From an uncultured Paracoccaceae bacterium (GTDB lineage Bacteria; Pseudomonadota; Alphaproteobacteria; Rhodobacterales; Rhodobacteraceae), in contig CANNFR010000006.1 in the NCBI GenBank assembly GCA_947503935.1, positions 288,728-352,727 of the forward strand: a stretch of 64,000 nucleotides of DNA, written 5' to 3'. Position numbers and translations under genes: made by a program. Below are positions 17,485-24,591 of the stretch, one piece after another; the stretch's first letter is position 1, and every line of letters begins with the position of its first letter. The notes beneath the pieces were generated by a model. That model saw nothing but the letters and a program-made list of their open reading frames with translations, had not been told where the DNA came from and ran no database searches.

Positions 17485-18447
17485 ATGACCTACCAGCCCG
17501 CTACCATCTCGCACGACCTACGTAACCTACCGAGCCTGCCGGGCTGGGTCACCTCCGGGCGTGCAGAAACCCTTGAAACTGTGGCTTTTCGATCCGGGGC
17601 CGCATTGACCGTGCTGGATGGGCTGGTCTCTGATCCGGGACACAGGGTGCCCGTGAAGCTGCTGGCCAACCGGCTGGCACTGAGTGCCGCGACCGCCACC
17701 TCGAAACTCGAAGGCCGACTGGCGCGGGAGGCGGATATTCGCGACGCCTACCATCTTGCACCACCAGGCGAGGCGCGGGGTCCAGATGGCGATTTGCTGG
17801 CGTTCTGGCGGGAGGCAGCACAGATGCGCTTGACCGGACGCGATTGGCAGGCTGCGCTCGGCGGGCTTACCGGCCCGGACCCCGTGGCTGAAGCCGACAA
17901 TTCGCTCAAGGGCGGCGTGGCTCGCGCCCGGACTCATGGACCGTTGGCGGCATGTGTCTCAGTGATGTGCGCGGTTCTGGAGGCCGACGACCGGGCCGAG
18001 CGGATCGCCTGTCTGCTCTCCGATATCGTCCTGGCCCGCACGCTGGGTTGGCCTTCGCTTTTGCCGATCACGGCGCGACGTCTGACAAAAGCAATGTTGC
18101 GGGACCTGGTCGCGGAGGGGCAGGGGGCCGGGCTGGCAATTCAGGTGCGGATCCTCGAGTCCATCGAGGAAACGATCCGACTGGCGCGGAACTTGGCGCC
18201 GCGCGGCGCGGCGCTGCAAGCGATTGCTCCAAAGCTACGGGCCAAAGGATCCGAGGCGGCTGTCGCCGTGTTCTTGTCTGAGGATGCTGTCGCGCCGTCG
18301 ACCATGTTGTCACCGATGATCCAGAGCACCACGATCCAGATGACGGACCGCGCCGCCCGGCGGTTTTGTGACCGGCTGGTGGAGCTTGGGGTCGCGTGCG
18401 AGCTGACCGGGCGGCCGGCCTTCCGGCTGTATGGGATCTTACCATGA
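17485..18447 (+). CDS. DUF1403 family protein
   Basis: 320 residues, mostly helical, matching the layout of DUF1403 proteins found beside plasmid-type ScpB genes in Rhizobiales and Rhodobacterales (VAFRSGAALTVLD near residue 35, RLALSAATATSKLEGR near 65, DIVLARTLGWPSLLPITA near 180). Molecular function is unknown. It starts the four-gene operon whose members overlap by 4 nt each, and lies behind a palindromic site. Confidence 0.8.
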   Translation: MTYQPATISHDLRNLPSLPGWVTSGRAETLETVAFRSGAALTVLDGLVSDPGHRVPVKLLANRLALSAATATSKLEGRLAREADIRDAYHLAPPGEARGPDGDLLAFWREAAQMRLTGRDWQAALGGLTGPDPVAEADNSLKGGVARARTHGPLAACVSVMCAVLEADDRAERIACLLSDIVLARTLGWPSLLPITARRLTKAMLRDLVAEGQGAGLAIQVRILESIEETIRLARNLAPRGAALQAIAPKLRAKGSEAAVAVFLSEDAVAPSTMLSPMIQSTTIQMTDRAARRFCDRLVELGVACELTGRPAFRLYGILP

Positions 18448-19070
18448 CCGGTACCGGCATGAACGTCGCGGCCAATCGAACGCTTGCGAAAGGGCAGGGG
18501 ATCTCTGCACATGAGGACGTGTTTGATCGGGAGCTTGAAGACCTGCCGGAGGAGTTGCGTTGGCGCGAATGGATGGGACGGATCGAGGCAGTGCTCTTTG
18601 CCAGCGCCGCGCCTGTCGGCCGCGATGACCTCGCGCGCATCGTGGGGCAGGGGGCCTCGGTCGAGAGGCTGATCGACGATATCCAGACGGAACTGGCAGG
18701 TCGGCCCTATGAGCTTATCGAGGTGGCTGGCGGGTGGATGTTCCGCACCAAGACCCAGTTCGCGGACGCCATTAAAGCCGCGGCGGAACTTGGCGACCAG
18801 CCCCTCGCCTTCACCGAAATGGAGATGGGTGTGCTTTGCGCAATCGCTTATCACCAGCCCGTCGACCGAGCAGGGTTGAAGGACATCTTTGGCAAAGACG
18901 TGAGCCGCGATCTGCTGGCCCGGCTGCGCTACAGGGATTTGATTTCCAACGGCCCAAGATCGCCGCGGCCTGGCGCGCCGCATACGTTCGTGACGACGGA
19001 GACGTTTCTGGTGACGTTCGATCTGCAGAGCCTGCGGGACTTGCCGGACATGGCGGTCGTTTCGCCATGA
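18444..19070 (+). CDS. scpB: SMC-Scp complex subunit ScpB-like protein, accessory type
   Basis: 208 residues from ATG 18444 (ATGA overlap with DUF1403). It has the two winged-helix layout of ScpB: RIEAVLFASAAPVGRDDLARIVG near residue 47 and LGDQPLAFTEMEMGVLCAIAYHQPVDRAGLKDIFG near 130. ScpB is the kleisin-partner subunit of SMC condensin. No smc or scpA accompanies it here, so it probably belongs to a DUF1403-linked accessory system rather than chromosome condensation. Confidence 0.8.
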   Translation: MTGTGMNVAANRTLAKGQGISAHEDVFDRELEDLPEELRWREWMGRIEAVLFASAAPVGRDDLARIVGQGASVERLIDDIQTELAGRPYELIEVAGGWMFRTKTQFADAIKAAAELGDQPLAFTEMEMGVLCAIAYHQPVDRAGLKDIFGKDVSRDLLARLRYRDLISNGPRSPRPGAPHTFVTTETFLVTFDLQSLRDLPDMAVVSP

Positions 19071-19732
19071 CATCGTTGGCGTCATTCGACCACAAACTCT
19101 CAGAAAGAGGATGGATTTGCCACGAGACTGGCTTGTCTACCGAATCTGAATTGGCCGTTGCAGTTCTCGCGACCGCGAAGGACTTGGGTGTTGTGATGAA
19201 AGGCCGTCGGGGCTCATACGTGGAGCGGCTCGAGAGTTTGGAGGAAGACAAGGCCCCTGCATCCTCGTTGAGTGCACAGTTCGGGCGTGGAGAGTTTCCG
19301 TGTCACGTCGACATGGCGCACTTGCCGACGCCGTGTCGCTACATCGTTTTGGGATGTGGATTTGCGAAGAAAAGGCCCGCTGCGACGCTGATCCAGAGTG
19401 TTGCGAATTTGAAGTTTTCCCCTGATGAAGTCGATTGCCTGCACAGTGGCGTGTTTCTCGCAAGAAACGGACGTCATTCCTTCTATACATCGGTACTGAG
19501 CGACCGACGTAGCTTCTTTCGGTGGGATCCTGGGTGCATGCTGGCCAAAGATGAGCACGCACGCGTGTCCCAAGCTGCAATTGAACGGGAACTCGGAGCC
19601 ATGGATCCAATTCGCCATCAGTGGAAGGCCGGATCAATCCTCGTTTTGGACAATTGGAGGGTGCTGCATGGTCGGGAACGCTGCGATCGTGAAGGTGCGC
19701 GGCGCGTGATTTATAGGAGCAGTGTTTCATGA
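19067..19732 (+). CDS. TauD/TfdA-like Fe(II)/2-oxoglutarate dioxygenase
   Basis: 221 residues starting at ATG 19067, overlapping the ScpB stop by 4 nt. The metal-binding H80-x-D82 (FPCHVDMAH) and the distal H201 (LDNWRVLHGRE) with Arg at about 212 are in place, so the active site seems complete. The protein is shorter than classic TauD (about 280 residues). The substrate is unknown; its position between ScpB and a HEPN-type gene argues against taurine use and for a modification role in a conflict system. Confidence 0.75.
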   Translation: MTSLASFDHKLSERGWICHETGLSTESELAVAVLATAKDLGVVMKGRRGSYVERLESLEEDKAPASSLSAQFGRGEFPCHVDMAHLPTPCRYIVLGCGFAKKRPAATLIQSVANLKFSPDEVDCLHSGVFLARNGRHSFYTSVLSDRRSFFRWDPGCMLAKDEHARVSQAAIERELGAMDPIRHQWKAGSILVLDNWRVLHGRERCDREGARRVIYRSSVS

Positions 19733-20670
19733 AAAGTAGTGTTGCGCCGGCTTTGGATAGCGAGGCGCTGTATGCAAAGCCTAGGCTCTACATCCGAAAG
19801 GCGCTGGTCAGGAAAGTGGATGGGGAATTGGATGAGTACCAGCTTTGGGCATCGTTGGCGTTGGAGCTTCTCGGTAAGTCGGCCCTTGCCTCCCACCACC
19901 CTAGTCTTGTCGCCGATCCGAACCATTACCAGTCGATGTTTGCGGCAAGCGGCATCAATCTGTCGACGGACGTGAAGACGATCACTGCAAAGACCCTGTA
20001 CGCCCGGCTCCGGCACCTGATCCCTCGCTTCGACGAGAAAAACAAGGAATTCTGCGATCAGATTGCACTCCGACGGAACGCCGAGTTGCATTCTGGTGCG
20101 ACGCCCTTCAATGCGATGTCTCTCGACGCATGGGAAGGGTACTTCTGGTATGCATGCGATACCATCCTCGATCATATGAAATTGGAAATGGAGAGCTGGC
20201 TGGGCACGGCCGATTCTACCGCGCCGAAAGCAATCCTCGAGGCTAGCAAGTCTGCGCGTCGACAGTCGGTTGAGCTTCGGGTCGAGCGACACCAAGAAGA
20301 TTTCTCCCGTCAAAAGAAATCCGACAGGGATGCTGCACTTGCGGCGGCAGAAGCCAAGGAGGCCTTCCAATATCGGAACCTGTTCACTCGGCTTATGGAA
20401 GAGGAGTGGTCATTGGAGTGCCCTGCTTGTCATGGCAAAGCATACTTGGCCGGTATTCAGGTTAGTGAAGACGTTGTTGACACCCAGCCTGACGGATACA
20501 CAGTTTGGGAAACTGTCGAGAAGGAGCTCTCCGCCGAGGAATTCAAGTGCCCGGTATGCAAGCTTGCATTGGATGGGACCGACGAACTGGAGTACGCGGG
20601 CATCGATACCTACCACACCCTGAGTGTCGAAAGGGAGATGGAGTTTGAACCGGACTACGGCAACGACTGA
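19729..20670 (+). CDS. HEPN-like protein with C-terminal zinc ribbon
   Basis: 313 residues; ATG overlaps the previous stop by 4 nt. The helical N-terminal domain (residues 10-160) has R116-N-x3-H121 (ALRRNAELHSG), matching the R-x4-6-H motif of HEPN ribonucleases. Residues 165-215 are charged and probably coiled. A zinc ribbon follows: C231-x2-C234 and C274-x2-C277. HEPN RNases are common toxins or effectors. The HEPN call rests on the motif and helical context; a structure prediction would test it. Confidence 0.6.
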   Translation: MKSSVAPALDSEALYAKPRLYIRKALVRKVDGELDEYQLWASLALELLGKSALASHHPSLVADPNHYQSMFAASGINLSTDVKTITAKTLYARLRHLIPRFDEKNKEFCDQIALRRNAELHSGATPFNAMSLDAWEGYFWYACDTILDHMKLEMESWLGTADSTAPKAILEASKSARRQSVELRVERHQEDFSRQKKSDRDAALAAAEAKEAFQYRNLFTRLMEEEWSLECPACHGKAYLAGIQVSEDVVDTQPDGYTVWETVEKELSAEEFKCPVCKLALDGTDELEYAGIDTYHTLSVEREMEFEPDYGND

Positions 20671-20857
20671 CCTACACATCAGTAGGTACGATCGTATGCA
20701 TCCTAGAGAATTCGTTAGAACGTTGGCGCTGGTTGGGTGAGCTTTCGGGACTCGCGCGTCCCCGCATCGAGGCGTGCTAGTCGGCGTCTTCGCACCGCTG
20801 ATAGTGGGATGCGCTTGCTTACTAATTGGGATGCGGCACAGTCATGTCCGCGATCGA

Positions 20858-22261
20858 CTAAAGCAACGCGGATGCCTGGGCAGCCCGCTCCCGAAGAAAA
20901 TCGCGGTGCATTGTCAACATATTAATCTCGTCGCCCGGTACTTCAGAAATCATTTCATCCACCTCAGCGAGTGCTCTCGGATAGGTCAACCACGGCGTCG
21001 TTTCGTCTGCAGACATCAAGCGACGCGCAATCGCCTTTTCGTAGTCGTGCCGTTCGTCGACGTTCATCAGTTCTGGAGCTTCGCAGTATAGCAAACGCTG
21101 TCCGAGTGTACGTAGCCGTGCATCTGCAAGCTGGCCAATCAAGGGCACGCGCTGCGGCCATTCCAAGTTGTGAAAGCGTTCCATGAGGTCATTGTCTGCA
21201 TTGCTGGCGAAACCGTCGTAAATTTGCTCCTCGACATGCTCGGACGGTTCCCGCTCCTCCCTGGACGCGAGAAGACCCGCGATCAACCGTTCCCTTAGCG
21301 CGGCATTACCCTTGACGCGCGCGGCCCGGCGCTTGAGTTCATCGAGCGCCGGATAGGCTTCACGAGTTGCCTCGGGAACATCCTCATAGGGCATAACGAT
21401 TGGAGCGGCGTTGGTGCGCATGCTCCTCAGCGGCCTGGGGCTTTGCGCCAACACGCCCGCGAGGTCCTCATCGCTTAGCGCCTCGAGGTCATCTGGATTG
21501 TTGGAGAGATCGAGGACAAACATCTCCGAGCCGTTTTCGGGATTGGTGCCGATCGCCGCTACCACCCAGGAATAGGGCCGTGTGTAGTAGAAATCGGTCA
21601 AGACGAACACGTCCTCATCGAGTGCGAAATCGGTGACTGCGGCTTTCTGCCCAAAGCGTACGAAGCCCGACCACTGCTCCGGCTCGCGCTCGGCAATGAG
21701 TCGGCACATGTGGATTGTTGCCTCCACATCCGCCATCGCGTCGTGGGCCGCGCTATGATCGAACCCGTTCGTCGGTGCCAAACGGTCAAGTTTGAAGACC
21801 GGTTTGCCGCGATCGTCGACGGGGATGTTCAATGCATCTGGCGCAAAGCGCGCAACTGCCTGGATCATCCGCAAGCTGTCGTTCCGGCAATTGCCGTTGG
21901 TGTTCGTCAAGTAGGGCGTATGCAGCGTCTTGTAGAGCGCCTGTCGCAGCAGATGCTCGTCAAAGCCGAACGAGTTATGCCCGATGAAGATCGCCGGCGA
22001 CCATTCCGTCAGCTTGCCTTTGATCGCCCGCACCATTTGATAGTGTGTCGGCAAGGACGGATCGATGAGCTGCTCGGCCGTAACACCGGTAACACGCATC
22101 GCACCGGGAGCCGGAACGACATAGGGCAGAATCTGACAGCGGATTTCGAAACGATCTACTTCTTTGAGTTCGTGGTCGGTCCTGATCGCAGCGAACTGCA
22201 AAATCTGGTCGAAGGCGGTGCGGGTCCCTGTGGTCTCTGTGTCATAGAAGACGAAGCTCAT
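20858..22261 (-). CDS. sbcB: Exodeoxyribonuclease I-like 3'-5' exonuclease
   Basis: 467 residues, close to the ~475 of E. coli ExoI. The DEDDh exonuclease domain is intact: D7/E9 in FYDTETTG, HNSFGFDEHLL near residue 96, and HDAMADVEAT near 174. The C-terminal half is the ExoI SH3-like and helical region, less conserved. It lies 20 nt downstream of an ImmA-like peptidase gene in an XRE-controlled operon rather than alone, which suggests an accessory or defence role for this copy. Confidence 0.85.
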   Translation of the reverse strand: MSFVFYDTETTGTRTAFDQILQFAAIRTDHELKEVDRFEIRCQILPYVVPAPGAMRVTGVTAEQLIDPSLPTHYQMVRAIKGKLTEWSPAIFIGHNSFGFDEHLLRQALYKTLHTPYLTNTNGNCRNDSLRMIQAVARFAPDALNIPVDDRGKPVFKLDRLAPTNGFDHSAAHDAMADVEATIHMCRLIAEREPEQWSGFVRFGQKAAVTDFALDEDVFVLTDFYYTRPYSWVVAAIGTNPENGSEMFVLDLSNNPDDLEALSDEDLAGVLAQSPRPLRSMRTNAAPIVMPYEDVPEATREAYPALDELKRRAARVKGNAALRERLIAGLLASREEREPSEHVEEQIYDGFASNADNDLMERFHNLEWPQRVPLIGQLADARLRTLGQRLLYCEAPELMNVDERHDYEKAIARRLMSADETTPWLTYPRALAEVDEMISEVPGDEINMLTMHRDFLRERAAQASALL

Positions 22262-22281
22262 CGAGATCCTCCCGCATCTGC

Positions 22282-22809
22282 TTAGGCGAACAGGTTTCCA
22301 AGTCGGAAGCGCATCGCCGATGCGCTGACCTTGTAATGTTTGGCTAGGGTACTGACGGCACCTTCGTCATCTATGTCGAACGGTTCGCCGTCGAGCGAGG
22401 CGGCAAGAAAGGACTCTGGCATCAGAAGCTCGGCCGCAAACAGATTGGCCTCGATCTCCATCTCGTTAACACCTTCCGCAGAGACGGTGTTACGCATCAA
22501 CATAGGGAAACCCTTGTCGACGTGGATCTCCTTGCTGATCTCGGCACGGTGAAGCTGCAAATGGCCAAGCTCGTGCGCGATCGTAAATCGCTGGCGGTTC
22601 GGGTGATGCAGGGCATTGACGCCGACGATCGGGGTGCCATCCTTTACATACACCATCCCCGACAGCTCGTCATCGAGCGGCGAAAAGCGAAGATTTGCGC
22701 CGAGTGACTTGGCGATCCGCTCGACTGGCACCGGCGCTGACGAGATGCCTTGCGCTTCCAACAAACTGAGCGCTTTTCTCCGTATTTTACTCTTGGTTTG
22801 GTGGTTCAT
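22282..22809 (-). CDS. ImmA/IrrE family metallo-endopeptidase
   Basis: 175 residues of the DUF955/ImmA family. The zinc motif H79-E-L-G-H83 (FTIAHELGHLQLH) is intact, followed by NLFAAELLMP, which contributes the third ligand region. Such peptidases cleave partner XRE repressors to derepress target genes. It overlaps the XRE gene by 4 nt and precedes the exonuclease gene. Confidence 0.9.
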   Translation of the reverse strand: MNHQTKSKIRRKALSLLEAQGISSAPVPVERIAKSLGANLRFSPLDDELSGMVYVKDGTPIVGVNALHHPNRQRFTIAHELGHLQLHRAEISKEIHVDKGFPMLMRNTVSAEGVNEMEIEANLFAAELLMPESFLAASLDGEPFDIDDEGAVSTLAKHYKVSASAMRFRLGNLFA

Positions 22810-23186
22810 TGGTCCTCCCTTCTGGAGTTTTCTCCAGAGTTCCCATGATCGTCAATCTCAAGGACGCCACCCACAAGACTGAGTACTTCCTGGCGTTGTT
22901 TATCGGTCAGACCTTCCTCCGCCAATGGTAGGTCGTTCTGTGCTCTGTGCCTACGTGATCCGGCCTGTGGCGCCAGAAGAAGATCCGCCGGCGATTCTAG
23001 CTGCAGAGATTCTGCAATCGCAAAAAGATGATGGACAAGCACTTGCTGTTTCCCACGCTCAATATTTGCAAGCGAGGCGCGTGAAATCCCAACCTGTTTG
23101 GCAAGCTGGTCCTGTGTAAGGCCCAGGCTTCCCCTCAAGCCCTTAATTCTTATACCTAAATTTCGATATATTTGCAGGGCGCTCAT
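22806..23186 (-). CDS. XRE-family helix-turn-helix regulator
   Basis: 126 residues from ATG 23186; the longer upstream reading is Cys-rich non-coding sequence. The HTH lies at residues 22-48 (GLTQDQLAKQVGISRASLANIE). It ends in an acidic, Gly-rich tail that could be the ImmA cleavage region. A sigma70-like promoter places the transcription start at or within a few bases of the ATG, so this mRNA may be leaderless. It probably represses its own operon and perhaps the divergent one. Confidence 0.88.
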   Translation of the reverse strand: MSALQIYRNLGIRIKGLRGSLGLTQDQLAKQVGISRASLANIERGKQQVLVHHLFAIAESLQLESPADLLLAPQAGSRRHRAQNDLPLAEEGLTDKQRQEVLSLVGGVLEIDDHGNSGENSRREDQ

Positions 23187-23192
23187 GATGTT

Positions 23193-23221
23193 TTCATACT
23201 TACAAACGCAGCGGATGTCAA
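23193..23221 (-). promoter_or_regulatory. Sigma70-type promoter of the XRE - ImmA - exonuclease operon
   Basis: On the minus strand TTGACA (23221-23216), a 17-bp spacer and TATGAA (23198-23193). The predicted start falls about 7 nt further, at the ATG of the XRE gene. Confidence 0.55.
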
Positions 23222-23237
23222 CATGGCAAACACATAT

Positions 23238-23252
23238 GTTTGTTAAACAAAC
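23238..23252. promoter_or_regulatory. Candidate operator between divergent operons
   Basis: Perfect 7-bp inverted repeat around one base, GTTTGTTAAACAAAC, followed directly by the 8-bp palindrome CTACGTAG (23252-23259). It lies just upstream of the XRE promoter and about 200 nt before the MBL gene; a TTGACA on the plus strand starts at 23271. A binding site for the XRE regulator is the simplest reading. Confidence 0.45.
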
Positions 23253-23454
23253 TACGTAGATGTTTACAGTTTGACATACCTGGTTGTTCGAGGATAGATG
23301 GAGTCGGGAAGTGGGGCACTCCGGCTCCGCGCACAGCAACGCCCAGGACACTTGGAGATTGCGTTGGCCTACAAACCGCTAACGCTCGACCGCAACGTCG
23401 CATTCGGGTGCTCGGTAGAGGTCAAATCTGATTGGGCAACGTAACGAGAGGACA

Positions 23455-24591
23455 GTGAATATGCAGGCACACGTGAACTTCTTCCCGCTCGGCAATGCCG
23501 ACACCGCAAGGCTCGATCTGGCTGACGGGCGCAAGATTCTCATCGACTACGCGGCGATGCGCGACAAGGACGATGATGACGACCAACGCTGCGACCTGCC
23601 CGAGACGCTTCGGCGCGATCTCAACAAGGCTGGGCGCGACTATTTCGACACCGTATGCATCACGCACACCGATACTGACCACTGTAAGGGGTTCGGCGAA
23701 TTCTTCTGGCTCGACCACGCGGCATGCTACCAAGGCAAGGATCGGATCAAGATCAAGGAGCTCTGGGTGCCCGCTGCAGCGATCCTTGAGGAAAACCTTA
23801 AGGATGATGCGCGACTAGTCCGAGCCGAGGCGCGTCACCGCCTGCGCCAGGGCAAGGGAATTCGGGTATTCTCGAGGCCTGACCGTCTGAAAGCTTGGAT
23901 GGACGCAGAAGGTATCGACTTCGAAAGTCGCAAACATCTGATCGTCGACGCCGGCAAGCTCGTCCCCGGCTACGCTCTGTCGGGCTCGGAACGGGTCGAG
24001 TTCTTCGTGCACTGTCCGTTCGGGTGGCGGCAGGACGAAAACACCGTTGTGGACCGAAACGAAGACTCCATCGTCATGCAGGCAACCTTCATCGAAGGCG
24101 GCCACAAGACTCGGTTACTTCTCGCCTCGGACGTCAATTACGAGACGCTCTCGGCGATCGTTCAGGTGACCCGCAAACACGGCAACGAGGACCGGCTTGC
24201 CTGGGACCTGATGAAGCTCCCGCATCACTGCTCCTACAAGTCGTTGGGGCCAGAGCGCGGCGCCGACGAAACGGTTCCTGATGCTGACGTCAAATGGCTG
24301 TTTGAGAACCAGCGCCAACCGGGGAGCGACATCGTTTCACCGTCTTGGCTGATCCCGGCGAAAGGTTCGAAGGCAGACAGCGACGTCCAGCCGCCGCACC
24401 GGCAGGCAGCGAATTACCACCGCCGGATCACGGCTGCACATGACGGCGAGTTCATTGTTACGATGGAATACCCGTCAAAAAGCAATCCGAAACCCTTTGC
24501 CTACAAGATCACGGCGTTCGGTTTCGCGATCGTCCTTTCCGCACCGATGGTGGCCGGTACAGCCGCCGCGGCGTCGCCCAGGGCTGGGTAA
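23455..24591 (+). CDS. ComEC-like metallo-beta-lactamase fold hydrolase
   Basis: 378 residues from GTG 23455 (ATG 23461 is an equally good start after CGAGAGGA). The MBL motif H71-x-D73-x-D75-H76 (ITHTDTDHCKGF) is intact. LLLASDVNYETL near 224 and LMKLPHHCSYKSLG near 252 correspond to the later ligand motifs of ComEC/Rec2-type hydrolases (LPHHGS). The C terminus is hydrophobic then flexible and ends SPRAG. It is the first gene of the E2/E1/JAB - patatin operon, joined by a TAATG overlap. It may be a nuclease or phosphodiesterase; the substrate is unknown. Confidence 0.85.
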   Translation: MNMQAHVNFFPLGNADTARLDLADGRKILIDYAAMRDKDDDDDQRCDLPETLRRDLNKAGRDYFDTVCITHTDTDHCKGFGEFFWLDHAACYQGKDRIKIKELWVPAAAILEENLKDDARLVRAEARHRLRQGKGIRVFSRPDRLKAWMDAEGIDFESRKHLIVDAGKLVPGYALSGSERVEFFVHCPFGWRQDENTVVDRNEDSIVMQATFIEGGHKTRLLLASDVNYETLSAIVQVTRKHGNEDRLAWDLMKLPHHCSYKSLGPERGADETVPDADVKWLFENQRQPGSDIVSPSWLIPAKGSKADSDVQPPHRQAANYHRRITAAHDGEFIVTMEYPSKSNPKPFAYKITAFGFAIVLSAPMVAGTAAAASPRAG

